From: an uncultured Sporosarcina sp.
Lineage (GTDB): Bacteria; Bacillota; Bacilli; Bacillales_A; Planococcaceae
Reading direction: 5' to 3'
Length of the DNA: 33,582 bases
Assembly (NCBI GenBank): GCA_947644645.1
Contig: CANSAF010000028.1
Coordinates: forward strand, 1-33,582
A model generated the notes under the pieces. The model ran no database searches. It was not told the DNA's origin and saw nothing but the letters and a program-made list of their open reading frames with translations. The position numbers and the translations under genes were made by a program. Shown in pieces: positions 7,849 through 17,179 of this stretch. Every line of letters begins with the position of its first letter. Position 1 is the first letter of the stretch.

Positions 7849-8916
7849 ATGGAAAAATTATTAGAGGTGAAGGATTTAAAAGTGTCATTTAACACGTTTA
7901 ATGGCGAAGTTCAAGCGGTTAGAGGTGTAACATTTGACGTTTTAAAAGGCGAGACATTGGCGATTGTTGGCGAATCGGGATCAGGAAAGTCAGTGGCAAC
8001 AAAGTCAATTATGAAACTATTACCATTTCCACAAGCTGTCATTAAAAACGGTGAAATTTTATTTGAAAATGAAGATTTACTGAAGAAAAACGAAAAAGAA
8101 ATGCGTCGAGTGCGTGGGAAAGACATTTCAATGATTTTTCAAGACCCAATGACTTCTTTAAATCCAACGATGAAAATTGGGAATCAAATTATGGAAGGAA
8201 TTATTGAACACCAAGGTGTATCTAAAAGTGAAGCAATGAAAAAAGCGATTGAACTTTTAGAACTAGTTGGGATTCCGAATGCCAAAGAGCGTGTTCATCA
8301 ATACCCACATCAATTTTCAGGTGGGATGAGACAACGTGTTGTCATTGCGATTGCGCTTGGTTGTAACCCGAAACTGCTCATTGCGGATGAGCCGACGACT
8401 GCATTAGATGTTACGATTCAAGCACAAATCTTGGAACTGATGAAAACGATTCAAAAGAAAACGGATAGTTCTTGTATTTTTATTACGCATGATTTAGGGG
8501 TTGTGGCGAATGTCGCAGACCGTGTTGCGGTGATGTATGCGGGAAAAATTGTAGAAATTGGTCTAACAGAAGAAATTTTCTATAATGCGAAGCACCCATA
8601 TACATGGGGATTACTCGGTTCAATGCCGACACTCGATGCGCAAGAAGAAGAGTTGACGACGATTCCAGGTACACCACCGGATTTAAGAAATCCACCAAAA
8701 GGCGATGCATTCGCACCGAGAAATGCCTATGCTTTAAAAATCGATGCAGAAATGGAACCACCAATGTTTAAAGTTTCTGATACGCATTATGCTGCAACAT
8801 GGCTACTACATGAAAATGCACCAAAAGTAGATCCACCACCTGCTGTCCAAGAGCGCATGAAAGGATTTGCCTTAAGTGGTGCTCCGGAGATTGCGAAGGA
8901 AGGTGAACAGTCATGA
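7849..8916 (+). CDS. oppD: Oligopeptide ABC transporter ATPase OppD
   Basis: OppD is one of two different ATPases that power the importer on the cytoplasmic face. It has Walker A GESGSGKS (41-48), Q-loop FQDPMTSLNP (about 97-106), signature SGGMRQR (157-163), Walker B LLIADEP and the switch histidine in ITHDLG. The C-terminal oligopeptide-transporter extension (HPYTWGLLGSMP onward) normally binds an iron-sulfur cluster through cysteines. No CxxxxC-type cluster of cysteines is visible in this 355-residue protein's tail. The stop overlaps the oppF start by 4 bases (ATGA), so the pair is translated together. Confidence 0.94.
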   Translation: MEKLLEVKDLKVSFNTFNGEVQAVRGVTFDVLKGETLAIVGESGSGKSVATKSIMKLLPFPQAVIKNGEILFENEDLLKKNEKEMRRVRGKDISMIFQDPMTSLNPTMKIGNQIMEGIIEHQGVSKSEAMKKAIELLELVGIPNAKERVHQYPHQFSGGMRQRVVIAIALGCNPKLLIADEPTTALDVTIQAQILELMKTIQKKTDSSCIFITHDLGVVANVADRVAVMYAGKIVEIGLTEEIFYNAKHPYTWGLLGSMPTLDAQEEELTTIPGTPPDLRNPPKGDAFAPRNAYALKIDAEMEPPMFKVSDTHYAATWLLHENAPKVDPPPAVQERMKGFALSGAPEIAKEGEQS

Positions 8917-9845
8917 GAGAAAAACTATTAGAGGTAAAAAATTTACAAAGGCATTTTAAAACAGGTAAAAATAGTGTTGTAAAAGCAGTTGATGGCGTCA
9001 CATTTGATATTTATAAGGGAGAAACATTCGGTTTGGTCGGCGAGTCTGGTTGTGGAAAATCAACGACTGGTCGAACGATTATTCGCCTTTATGATGCAAC
9101 GGGTGGACAAGTAAAGTTTGATGGTGAAAATGTCCACGGAAAGAAAACGAGAAGCGAATTGAAAGCATTTAATCGAAAGATGCAAATGATTTTCCAAGAT
9201 CCTTCTTCTTCACTGAATCCTAGAATGACTGTTTTGGACATTATTGCCGAAGGATTGGACAATCATGGATTAGTCAAAAATGCAGTGGAACGTCAAGAAC
9301 GTGTAGAAGAATTACTTGAAATAGTTGGCTTAAACAAAGAGCATGCGAGTCGTTTTCCACATGAATTTAGTGGTGGACAAAGGCAAAGAATTGGGATTGC
9401 ACGCGCTTTAGCAGTAGAACCAGAGTTCATTATTGCCGATGAACCAATTTCCGCACTCGATGTATCGATTCAAGCACAAGTCGTCAACTTAATGAAAAAG
9501 CTACAAAAAGAATTAGGCTTAACTTATTTATTTATCGCACATGATTTATCGATGGTTAAATATTTAAGTGACCGAATTGGTGTGATGTATTTTGGGAATA
9601 TTGTTGAACTAGCGGATAGTGATGAGTTATACAAAAATCCAATTCATCCGTATACAAAATCCTTATTATCAGCAATTCCACTTCCTGATCCGGTTTACGA
9701 GCAAAGTAGAAAAAGAATTGCTTATGACCCATCGATTCATAATACAGACGAAGAATCTGAATTTAGAGAGATTAAAGAAGGTCATTGGGTGAAATGTACG
9801 CCGACTGAATATGCAAAATATAAAGCAGAACATAATTCTTCTTAA
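8913..9845 (+). CDS. oppF: Oligopeptide ABC transporter ATPase OppF
   Basis: OppF is the second ATPase, forming a heterodimer with OppD. Walker A GESGCGKS is at 43-50, Q-loop MIFQDPSSSLNPRM near 92-105, signature SGGQRQR at 153-159, Walker B FIIADEP near 172-178 and the switch histidine in FIAHDLS. The C-terminal HPYTKSLLSAIPLPDP motif is diagnostic of the OppF/DppF group. The length of 310 residues is normal. It starts in the ATGA overlap with oppD. A sugar isomerase/epimerase gene follows after 27 bases with its own ribosome-binding site (TGGAGCG), so it is probably read from the same transcript. Confidence 0.94.
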   Translation: MREKLLEVKNLQRHFKTGKNSVVKAVDGVTFDIYKGETFGLVGESGCGKSTTGRTIIRLYDATGGQVKFDGENVHGKKTRSELKAFNRKMQMIFQDPSSSLNPRMTVLDIIAEGLDNHGLVKNAVERQERVEELLEIVGLNKEHASRFPHEFSGGQRQRIGIARALAVEPEFIIADEPISALDVSIQAQVVNLMKKLQKELGLTYLFIAHDLSMVKYLSDRIGVMYFGNIVELADSDELYKNPIHPYTKSLLSAIPLPDPVYEQSRKRIAYDPSIHNTDEESEFREIKEGHWVKCTPTEYAKYKAEHNSS

Positions 9846-9872
9846 AAATAAAAAAATGGAGCGTGAATAACA

Positions 9873-10745
9873 ATGAAAATTGGTTTAAGTACGTATAGTT
9901 TACTAGATGCAATTAATGCGGGCGAAATGGATATACTTGATGTTGTAGAGTGGATTGCAGATAACGGCGGAGAGCATATGGAAATTGTTCCTTACGGATT
10001 TACACTTGTTGACAATATAGAATTAGCAGATGCGGTGCGTGAAAAAGCAAAAGAAGTCGGAATTGAACTATCAAACTATGCATTGCCAGGAAACTTTGTG
10101 CAAGAAACTGAAGAAGAGTTTGAACAAGAAGTTGCACGTTTAAAAGAACATGTCGATTTAATTCATCGTATGGGCATTAAACATATGCGCCACGATGTCA
10201 TTGCGTTTTCATTGCCACCAGAAAAAAGAACGATTGCTCATTTTGAAGAGAGTTTGCCTAAAATTGTTGAAGGCAGTCAGCGAATTGCAGATTATGCAGC
10301 GCAGTTTGGCATTACGACAACAATTGAAAACCACGGGGCAGCGGTTCAACATAGTGACCGTGTCCAGCGTGTCATTCAAGCAGTAGATCGTCCAAACTTT
10401 AAAACGACATTAGATATTGGAAACTTCCTTTGTGTAGATGAAGATCCAATTGTTGGCGTGAAAAAGAATTTACCATATGCTTCACTGATTCATTTTAAAG
10501 ATTTCTATATTCGTCCTTTTGATCAAAACCCAGGCGGCGGAAAATGGTTTAGAACAGCGAATGATAATTATTTACGTGGTGCTATCGTAGGCCAAGGTGA
10601 TATTAACATTCGTACAATTGTTAAACTAATCAAAGACAGCGGCTACGATGGTTATGTGACATTAGAATTCGAAGGCATGGAAGAATGTAGAGAAGCATCC
10701 AGAATTGGGATGGAAAACTTAAAGCGTTTATGGGATGAGGCTTAA
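9873..10745 (+). CDS. Sugar phosphate isomerase/epimerase-like TIM barrel
   Basis: This 290-residue protein belongs to the xylose-isomerase-like TIM-barrel family (AP endonuclease family 2 group). Likely metal ligands are Glu152 (TIENHG), Asp181 (LDIGNF), His207 (IHFKDF) and Glu265 or Glu267 (LEFEG). Family members isomerise or epimerise sugars or 3-keto-sugars, or act as inositol-pathway enzymes; the exact reaction cannot be read from sequence. It follows oppF closely and ends at a strong bidirectional terminator, so it belongs to the transporter unit. Three Gfo/Idh oxidoreductases lie further on, a pairing typical of oxidative sugar or glycoside pathways. Confidence 0.85.
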   Translation: MKIGLSTYSLLDAINAGEMDILDVVEWIADNGGEHMEIVPYGFTLVDNIELADAVREKAKEVGIELSNYALPGNFVQETEEEFEQEVARLKEHVDLIHRMGIKHMRHDVIAFSLPPEKRTIAHFEESLPKIVEGSQRIADYAAQFGITTTIENHGAAVQHSDRVQRVIQAVDRPNFKTTLDIGNFLCVDEDPIVGVKKNLPYASLIHFKDFYIRPFDQNPGGGKWFRTANDNYLRGAIVGQGDINIRTIVKLIKDSGYDGYVTLEFEGMEECREASRIGMENLKRLWDEA

Positions 10746-10758
10746 TCACGCATAAAAA

Positions 10759-10799
10759 AATCACCCTAGAGTAGCAGATACTGTTGCACTGGGGTGATT
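10759..10799. terminator. Bidirectional terminator between convergent genes
   Basis: AATCACCC (10759-10766) pairs with GGGTGATT (10792-10799), with an inner GTAGCA/TGTTGC pairing. Read on the minus strand it is followed by seven Ts, giving a strong stop for the minus-strand gene. The plus-strand side has only CCTTT. Confidence 0.85.
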
Positions 10800-10832
10800 C
10801 CTTTCATACATATATAAGTTAAAAATATCAAG

Positions 10833-11210
10833 CTAGCGTATGTAATAAATCGTCAACAGGAGTACTTGAATCCCCATCAAGGTAAGCCCTTGAAAGGCGA
10901 TTAGACGATATGATGCTTTACTGATCAATTGGGATGGGAGCTTCTTTTCATTCATTTCCTGCAATAAATCCCGTTGTTTTCTTTTAGAACGAGATTGCAA
11001 AAATCTTCTCGTCGCAAAAACGAGTCCATCGAAAAAGCGTCCGTTCACAATAAACAAGAAAATAAATAGGAAAAAATAAATTGCCGCAATGTAAAAAGAA
11101 TAATTTATATAGTTCATAAATGTATATTGTGGTGAGAATAATAAGAAAATAATAAAACTTAAAAGTAAATTGATGCCTAAAATAATCCATTTATTTTTAA
11201 GAAATGCCAT
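10833..11210 (-). CDS. Small membrane protein, DUF3899-like
   Basis: This is the only minus-strand gene, 125 residues. The ATG at 11210 (MAFLKNKW) is preceded by GAAGGAGG on the minus strand; the longer frame to 11261 reads through that site and is rejected. It has two adjoining N-terminal membrane helices (about 8-26 and 36-56), a conserved-looking GRFFDGLVFATRRF segment entering a basic cytoplasmic stretch (SRSKRKQR), and a third helix at the C-terminus. The FFDG-x-RRF pattern recalls DUF3899 proteins of Bacillaceae, which have no known function. It is divergent from the aminopeptidase gene, with a minus-strand TATAAT at 11241-11246 between them. Confidence 0.6.
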   Translation of the reverse strand: MAFLKNKWIILGINLLLSFIIFLLFSPQYTFMNYINYSFYIAAIYFFLFIFLFIVNGRFFDGLVFATRRFLQSRSKRKQRDLLQEMNEKKLPSQLISKASYRLIAFQGLTLMGIQVLLLTIYYIR

Positions 11211-11279
11211 ACATAAACCTCCTTCTAAAATGCTATACATATTATAACAAAGAAAATTCACATGGGGGAAAGATATTTA

Positions 11280-12656
11280 ATGAATATACAGATTGCTCCG
11301 ATTAATCAACGAGAAAATGATTATGGTTATATCATTCACGAAGAAATGCTTCAATTTGGTACTTTAACGAATATTCAAGTGGGCAGACAAAGCTATTTAC
11401 TTGTCGGTGTAAAAAAAGAACAAATCACACTAGAAAACATACGTTTTTTAGGTGGAGAAATTAGAAAAGAAATCCAAAAAATCGCTGCTTACAAAGAAGC
11501 TGAAATTTCTTTTGAAGCATTTACTGCACAGTTTCCAATAATAGAACAAGAAGCATTCGTCACAGCTTTTATTGAAGGGTGGCATTTGGGTGGTTATGCA
11601 TTTTTAACGTATAAGAAAAAAACTGAAAAGAAAGCTGTCCAATTAAAAATTAAAGAATCTACATTTACAGAAGCGATTGAAATTGGTGAGAAAAAAGCAA
11701 ACTCAGTCAGCATTGCACGTGATCTCTGTAATGAGCCGGCGAATCAATTAACGCCTGCACAGTACGGTGTGAAATTACAAGAAATCTTTAAAGATACTGC
11801 TGTACAAGTAGAAATTATTGAAACAGATCAATTAGTTTCTAGAGGGTTTGAACCGACGGCGATTGTTGGTGCAGGTAGCCAATATGCTCCGAAAGTGGCC
11901 ATTTTAACATTGAAAAATGCAGAGGCAAAACATATCGCATTAATTGGAAAAGGTGTGACATTCGATTCAGGTGGAACGAATGTAAAAACAGGTAGTGATA
12001 TTGGTGAGATGAAAATGGATATGGGCGGATCGGCTGCTGTCGTAGGTGCGATGAAATTATTAGCTGATTTAAATGTACCTGTTCATGTTACAGCAATTGT
12101 GCCGATGGCGACGAATATTGCTGGTAAATCAGCCTTTCTCCCCTCAGACGTGTTAACTTATCGGAATGGTGTTACGGTTGAAATAGGCAATACAGATGCA
12201 GAAGGACGTTTACTCTTGGCAGATGGGCTTACTTATGCACAAGAAATCGGTGCAGAAGTATTGATTGATATCGCAACGTTAACGGGTACGATTGGTCAAG
12301 CGCTCGGGTTAAAAACAGCTGGGATATTCAGTAATGTTGAGGCGTCTTTATGGGCTTATAAAGTGCTCGGGGATCAGACGGGTGATTATGTTTGGCCGAT
12401 GCCGATTACAGCTGATTATCAAACCTATATCGATAGCGATACAGCCGATGTGAATAATATGAGCAAATCTCCATTTGGCGGAGCCATTACCGCGGCTGTT
12501 TTCCTACAAAACTTTGTGGAAGAAGGAAAAAAGTGGATTCATATTGATATGGCCAATACGGTTCGGCCTTGGAAAGTAGAAGGCTATTATGTACAAGGTG
12601 CTGCAGGATTTGGCGTTCGTCTATTAACAGAAATTGTCCAAAGTGAATCAAAATAA
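11280..12656 (+). CDS. Leucyl aminopeptidase, M17 family
   Basis: This cytosolic zinc/manganese aminopeptidase removes N-terminal residues from peptides. The C-terminal catalytic domain has the two-metal site signature: the lysine and aspartate in IGKGVTFDSGG (about residues 222-232), the MKMDMGGSAAV segment and NTDAEGRL (about 303-310). The N-terminal domain (about 1-150) is less conserved, as is normal. The ATG at 11280 is chosen because GGGGGAAAG lies 8 bases before it; the earlier ATG at 11262 precedes this site. Length is 458 residues, slightly short for the family. It begins a run of five plus-strand genes and fits processing of peptides brought in by the adjacent Opp system. Confidence 0.93.
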   Translation: MNIQIAPINQRENDYGYIIHEEMLQFGTLTNIQVGRQSYLLVGVKKEQITLENIRFLGGEIRKEIQKIAAYKEAEISFEAFTAQFPIIEQEAFVTAFIEGWHLGGYAFLTYKKKTEKKAVQLKIKESTFTEAIEIGEKKANSVSIARDLCNEPANQLTPAQYGVKLQEIFKDTAVQVEIIETDQLVSRGFEPTAIVGAGSQYAPKVAILTLKNAEAKHIALIGKGVTFDSGGTNVKTGSDIGEMKMDMGGSAAVVGAMKLLADLNVPVHVTAIVPMATNIAGKSAFLPSDVLTYRNGVTVEIGNTDAEGRLLLADGLTYAQEIGAEVLIDIATLTGTIGQALGLKTAGIFSNVEASLWAYKVLGDQTGDYVWPMPITADYQTYIDSDTADVNNMSKSPFGGAITAAVFLQNFVEEGKKWIHIDMANTVRPWKVEGYYVQGAAGFGVRLLTEIVQSESK

Positions 12657-12671
12657 GGGAGGATTTTTAAC

Positions 12672-13364
12672 ATGACAGTAGAAATTATCGCAACAAGTTT
12701 AGAAGATGCAGTGATGGCAGAAAAAGGTGGCGCAGATCGACTAGAACTGTGTTCTGCATTATCTGAAGATGGATTAACCCCGAGTTTAGGATTAATTGAA
12801 TCTGTTGTGAAAGGCGTTAATATACCAGTCAATGTAATTGTGCGCCCACATAATAGAGGTTTCCATTATACAAAGGAAGATTTAGCAGTGATGCAACAAG
12901 ACATTCGCTATATTAAACAAGCGGGTGCTGCAGGAATTGTGATTGGGGCTTTAACAGAAGAAGGTGCAGTCGATGAAGAAGCTTTAACGTTTTTATTGGC
13001 GGAAGCGGAAGGCCTTGATGTGACATTCCATCGTGCATTTGACTTTGCAAAAGACCAATTTTCAGCACTGGAACAAATTGCGAAATTCCCGGAGATTCGT
13101 CAGATTTTAACATCGGGTGGTACAAAACCTGCACCAGAAGCACTTGATCAATTAAAAAAATTAGTAGAAGCAGGAGAAAAGAAATCGATCAAAATTCTTG
13201 TCGGTAGCGGTGTAACACCTGAATCTGTTGCAACAATTTTAAAAGAAACTGGCGCTAAAGAAGTACATCTTGGTTCTGGTGTTCGCGTGAACCGTAGTTT
13301 TATGGATCCAATTGATGTTAAACTTGTCGAATTTACAAAAAAACAATTTCAAGAGTTTGTATAA
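12672..13364 (+). CDS. cutC: CutC family TIM-barrel protein
   Basis: CutC was first described as a copper homeostasis protein, but its enzymatic role is unsettled. This 230-residue protein has the family motifs GGADRLELC (19-27), EDGLTPS (31-37), VIVRPHNRGFHYT (55-67), TFHRAFDF (116-123) and LTSGGTKPAPEAL. It starts 15 bases after the aminopeptidase, with GGGAGG before the ATG, and is followed 31 bases later by a sugar kinase. Nothing nearby concerns copper. The context of aminopeptidase, ROK kinase and fucosidase suggests a metabolic role here, which is inference. Confidence 0.92.
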   Translation: MTVEIIATSLEDAVMAEKGGADRLELCSALSEDGLTPSLGLIESVVKGVNIPVNVIVRPHNRGFHYTKEDLAVMQQDIRYIKQAGAAGIVIGALTEEGAVDEEALTFLLAEAEGLDVTFHRAFDFAKDQFSALEQIAKFPEIRQILTSGGTKPAPEALDQLKKLVEAGEKKSIKILVGSGVTPESVATILKETGAKEVHLGSGVRVNRSFMDPIDVKLVEFTKKQFQEFV

Positions 13365-13395
13365 AAAGAGAAAATCTTGAAGGACGGGGAAGAAT

Positions 13396-14340
13396 ATGCA
13401 ATATGTTGTTGGAGTTGACTTAGGGGGAACAAAAGTAGCGACTGCTTTACAAGATGAGAACGGAAAAATTTTAAAACGTGTACAATACGCGACAAATCAG
13501 TATAAAACAGCTGAAGAAGTTATTGAAGGACTTGTTGCATCTGTCAATGAAGTTCGGGGAGATTACCCAATTGTAGGAGTTGGCGTTGCATCACCTGGTG
13601 CGGTCGATACAGAAAATGGCATAATTTTAAAAGGGACGAATTTACCTGACTGGGTGAATATTCCTCTCCAAGAAAAAATGGAAGAAAAATTACAGTTACC
13701 TATAAAAATTGTCAATGATGCCAATGCTGCCGCTTGGGGTGAGTATTATGTCGGCGCAGGAAAAGGTTCTAAAACGATGGTCTATGTAACGATTAGTACG
13801 GGAATCGGCGCTGGTATTGTGCTTAATCATAAATTATTTATTGGCAATAACGGATATGCAGGGGAGTTAGGTCATACAGTCATCGAACAAGACGGCGAAC
13901 TTTGTGGTTGCGGTGAAAAAGGGTGTTGGGAAGCTTATGCTTCTGGGACATCTATGGCAAGAATTGCAAATGAAGCAGCGAAAAAAGAGTCGACAATCAT
14001 GACAAAACTTGCAAGCGATGAAGGCGTTTCGATGAATGCAAAACATTTATTTGCAGCTGCAAGATTAAATGATGAAGTCGCTTGCCGCGTTGTAGATGAA
14101 GTGACCGATTCTATTGCAGTCGGTTTAAAAAATATTATTCATACATTTAATCCAGATTGTATTGTCATCGGTGGCGGCGTAAGTTTAGCAGGCGAAGCGC
14201 TATTTGAGCCAGTTATTGAGAAAACAAGAAAAATAGTTTTAGCACCTTACAGAGATACGTTTACAATCGTACCAGCACAATTAGGCGATGATGTTGGAAT
14301 TGTTGGGGCGGCTACTTTATTAACAGGAGAACAAGCATAA
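13396..14340 (+). CDS. ROK family sugar kinase (glucokinase-like)
   Basis: This 314-residue cytosolic ATP-dependent hexose or amino-sugar kinase has the phosphate-binding DLGGTKVATAL (8-18), the sugar-binding and catalytic DANAAAWGEYY (about 107-117), the GHT-x-E motif, and the ROK zinc site CGCGEKGCWE (about 175-184). There is no N-terminal helix-turn-helix, so it is a kinase and not a NagC/XylR-type repressor. It could be a glucokinase or phosphorylate fucosidase-released sugars such as GlcNAc; sequence alone does not decide. It sits between cutC and the GH29 gene in one apparent operon. Confidence 0.93.
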   Translation: MQYVVGVDLGGTKVATALQDENGKILKRVQYATNQYKTAEEVIEGLVASVNEVRGDYPIVGVGVASPGAVDTENGIILKGTNLPDWVNIPLQEKMEEKLQLPIKIVNDANAAAWGEYYVGAGKGSKTMVYVTISTGIGAGIVLNHKLFIGNNGYAGELGHTVIEQDGELCGCGEKGCWEAYASGTSMARIANEAAKKESTIMTKLASDEGVSMNAKHLFAAARLNDEVACRVVDEVTDSIAVGLKNIIHTFNPDCIVIGGGVSLAGEALFEPVIEKTRKIVLAPYRDTFTIVPAQLGDDVGIVGAATLLTGEQA

Positions 14341-14388
14341 GCTTCATCTGTATTTATATAAATAAAAGATTAGTAGAAAGAGGTTCTA

Positions 14389-16044
14389 ATGATGACAAGT
14401 AGAAGTGAAGTGCAACAGTATAAAGGCATTCCGGGAACAATTACATTAAATGAAAATGAACATATTGCCGCATGGCAACGATTACAATACGGTATGTTTA
14501 TTCACTGGGGACTATATTCTGAAATTGGCGGAGAATGGAACGAGGAACCAGTCACAAAAGGATATAGTGAACAAATTCAAATGTGGTCAAATATTTCTAC
14601 GGAAGATTATTTAGACGTAGCCAAAACATTTACAGCAGATCAATTTGATCCGGTAGAAATTTGTCAATTAGCAAAAGATGCAGGAATGGAATATATCGTT
14701 ATTACAAGTAAGCATCATGATGGTTTTGCGATGTTTGATACAGAAACGACAGATTACAGCATTATCCATCAAACGCCTTATGCAAAAGATCCTTTGAAAT
14801 TATTAGCAGAAGAATGTGAGAGACAAGGCTTAAAATTTGGCGTCTATTTCTCTTTAATTGATTGGCATGAAGGACATGAATTTGACTATAACAACAATAA
14901 TCCAATTCCCGAATCGATGGAGCCATTAATTGAAGAACAATTACGTGAACTGATGACAAATTACGGTCCAATTGCAGAAGTTTGGTTTGATATGTCAAAT
15001 CCAACGGAAGAGCAAAGTGTAAAATTCGCAAATATTATTCACGAACTGCAGCCGCAAGCAATTGTAAGTGGTCGTATTTGGAATAATAAAGGTGACTTCA
15101 GGACTTTAGCGGATAATCAAGTGCCGACAAGTACATTAGATGGTGCTTGGCAAACGCCTGCTTCAATTTACCATGCAACTTGGGGCTATCGCAATTGGCA
15201 AAAGCGTGAGGATTTTGAAGGTAAAGTAAAAGATCTTGTGCAAGGATTAACGAGTGTTCGTGCAAGAGGTGGTAACTATTTACTTAATATTGGTCCGCGT
15301 GGAAATGGCTCTTTAGTAGAGTTTGAATCGGATGTATTACGCGAAATGGGCGCTTGGTTAAAACGTCATCCAAAGGCAATTTTAGGTGCCTCGGGGACTC
15401 GTTTTGGTGGACAATCATGGGGAGAAATAACGACGCAAAATAACGAATTGTTTTTACATATTATGACATGGCCTGACAATGGACAATTAATGTTAGAAGG
15501 TCTAGCGACAGATGTTGTGAAAGTAGTAGAAGACGGCACAACTGCAGAATTACAGTGGACGTTAGTAGATCAACAACTGACAATTACATTACCTGAAAAG
15601 CCATCTGACTCAGTTTTACCAGTACTTCGCGTCGAATTAGCCAGTGAATTATATTTTGTTCCGACAAAAACAAATGTGGCAAATGAACAAAATGTATGGA
15701 CAGTTGACGCCGAAAACCTTTATGTAGGTCGAGGCTATGCGGATAAAGGAAATTACAATACACTTGTCGAAACAACGGTCAGATATACGACTTATATTGC
15801 GACAAAAGATGCGAAAGAAGTATCTTTGACAATTTCTGGACAAGCTATTAATCAAGAGACAGTTTATAAAGTTGAAGTCGGTACTGAAACGAAGGAAGTG
15901 ACAGGTAAATCTTTACTTGAAGCAGCAGTCGGACCGTTTACAGTCGCAGCTAATGAAATTATTCCAGTAACGATTACATTAGCAAAACCTGCACATGAAA
16001 ATGAAGATATCGAATTGGTTGTAGAACAAATTATCATTCAGTAA
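14389..16044 (+). CDS. Alpha-L-fucosidase, glycoside hydrolase family 29
   Basis: This 551-residue enzyme should remove alpha-linked L-fucose by a retaining mechanism. Family motifs include YGMFIHWGLYS (about 30-40), ITSKHHDGFAMFD (about 105-117), KFGVYFSLIDWHE and PIAEVWFDMS, where Asp201 is the likely nucleophile. RARGGNYLLNIGPRGNG (about 288-304) closes the catalytic barrel; a beta-sandwich follows in the C-terminal third. No signal peptide is present, so it acts on imported substrate in the cytoplasm. Two adjacent ATGs (14389 and 14392) are both possible starts after AAAGAGG. A Gfo/Idh gene follows after 19 bases. Confidence 0.92.
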   Translation: MMTSRSEVQQYKGIPGTITLNENEHIAAWQRLQYGMFIHWGLYSEIGGEWNEEPVTKGYSEQIQMWSNISTEDYLDVAKTFTADQFDPVEICQLAKDAGMEYIVITSKHHDGFAMFDTETTDYSIIHQTPYAKDPLKLLAEECERQGLKFGVYFSLIDWHEGHEFDYNNNNPIPESMEPLIEEQLRELMTNYGPIAEVWFDMSNPTEEQSVKFANIIHELQPQAIVSGRIWNNKGDFRTLADNQVPTSTLDGAWQTPASIYHATWGYRNWQKREDFEGKVKDLVQGLTSVRARGGNYLLNIGPRGNGSLVEFESDVLREMGAWLKRHPKAILGASGTRFGGQSWGEITTQNNELFLHIMTWPDNGQLMLEGLATDVVKVVEDGTTAELQWTLVDQQLTITLPEKPSDSVLPVLRVELASELYFVPTKTNVANEQNVWTVDAENLYVGRGYADKGNYNTLVETTVRYTTYIATKDAKEVSLTISGQAINQETVYKVEVGTETKEVTGKSLLEAAVGPFTVAANEIIPVTITLAKPAHENEDIELVVEQIIIQ

Positions 16045-16063
16045 AACAAAGGGAGAGATGAGC

Positions 16064-17116
16064 ATGTTAAAAGTTGGTGTAATTGGGATTGGTTCAATTT
16101 CAGATATGCATATTCAAGCATATCAAAAGAATGATCAAGTAAAATTAATCGCATTTTGTGATTTAAGTGAAGAGCGTTTAGCGGAAAAAGGGAAAAAGTA
16201 TGGTGTAGAAAAACTTTATAATCATCATGAAGCATTACTCGCGGATTCAGAAATTGATGCGGTCAGCATTTGTACATGGAATGATAGCCATGCGGAAATT
16301 GCGATTGCAGCATTAGAAGCAGGGAAACATGTACTTGTTGAAAAACCTGTCAGCATGACTGTTGCAGAAGCAGAGCGCATTGAAGAAGCAGTAAAAAAAT
16401 CTAATAAAATTTTACAAGTTGGCTTCGTCAGAAGGCATGCGGATAATGTAAATGTCTTAAAACGCTTTATCGATACAAATGAATTCGGGGAAATTTATTA
16501 TGCAAAAGCGTCTTATTTAAGAAGATACGGAAATCCAGGTGGTTGGTTCAGTGATATTACAAAATCTGGCGGCGGTCCACTCATCGATTTAGGTGTGCAT
16601 GTCATTGATATTTCATGGTATTTAATGGGAAGACCACGTCCAGTTTCGGTTAGCGGAAACACGTATCATAAGCTTGGCAACCGCAGTAATATTAAAAATC
16701 TATCAGCTTATCAAGCAGCTGATTATGATCCAACACATAATGATGTTGAAGATTTAACAAATGCTTTAATTCGTTTTGAAAATGGGGCTTCATTATATGT
16801 AGATGTAAGTTTCACTTTGCATGCGAAAAAAGATGAAACGACAGTGAAGCTTTTTGGTGAAAAAGGTGGCGCAGAAATTGAACCAGAACTGGCGATTGTT
16901 TTAGAGAAAAACGATACGATTTTAAATGTCGATCCACAAATCGACCATTTGGGATTTGATTTTGTGAAGTCTTTCGACAATGAAATCAATCATTTCGTCG
17001 ATTGCTGTGTAACAGGAAAAGAATCAATTGCACCGATTGCAGATGGTGTAGAAGTGATGAAGATGTTAAATGCAATCTATGAATCTGCGAAAACAGGGAA
17101 AGAAGTTTATCTATAA
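16064..17116 (+). CDS. Gfo/Idh/MocA family oxidoreductase (first copy)
   Basis: This 350-residue NAD(P)-dependent dehydrogenase has an N-terminal Rossmann domain (GIGSIS at about 9-14), the catalytic-lysine motif VEKPVSM (about 94-100) and a C-terminal alpha/beta domain. DLGVHVIDISWYLMG carries the usual histidine. Members oxidise or reduce hydroxyls on sugars, inositols or glycosides. The ATG at 16064 is preferred, since GGGAGAG touches the ATG at 16058 but sits 6 bases before the second. It closes the aminopeptidase-cutC-ROK-GH29 run. A hairpin at 17127 follows. Confidence 0.9.
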   Translation: MLKVGVIGIGSISDMHIQAYQKNDQVKLIAFCDLSEERLAEKGKKYGVEKLYNHHEALLADSEIDAVSICTWNDSHAEIAIAALEAGKHVLVEKPVSMTVAEAERIEEAVKKSNKILQVGFVRRHADNVNVLKRFIDTNEFGEIYYAKASYLRRYGNPGGWFSDITKSGGGPLIDLGVHVIDISWYLMGRPRPVSVSGNTYHKLGNRSNIKNLSAYQAADYDPTHNDVEDLTNALIRFENGASLYVDVSFTLHAKKDETTVKLFGEKGGAEIEPELAIVLEKNDTILNVDPQIDHLGFDFVKSFDNEINHFVDCCVTGKESIAPIADGVEVMKMLNAIYESAKTGKEVYL

Positions 17117-17126
17117 AGTGAAACTT

Positions 17127-17156
17127 CAATCAGTGGGGATCCTTCCCAATTGATTG
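17127..17156 (+). other. Hairpin after the first Gfo/Idh gene
   Basis: CAATCA plus TGGG (17127-17137) pairs with CCCA plus TGATTG (17145-17156) around a 7-base loop. No T run follows, so it is a poor terminator. It begins the structured segment described in the next entry. Confidence 0.6.
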
Positions 17157-17179
17157 TTAATTAAACCAATCGGGCTTTT

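Noticed and set aside
10833-11261. 142-residue version of the minus-strand membrane protein
   Set aside because: The extra 17 residues are read through a perfect GGAGG ribosome-binding site that serves the ATG at 11210.
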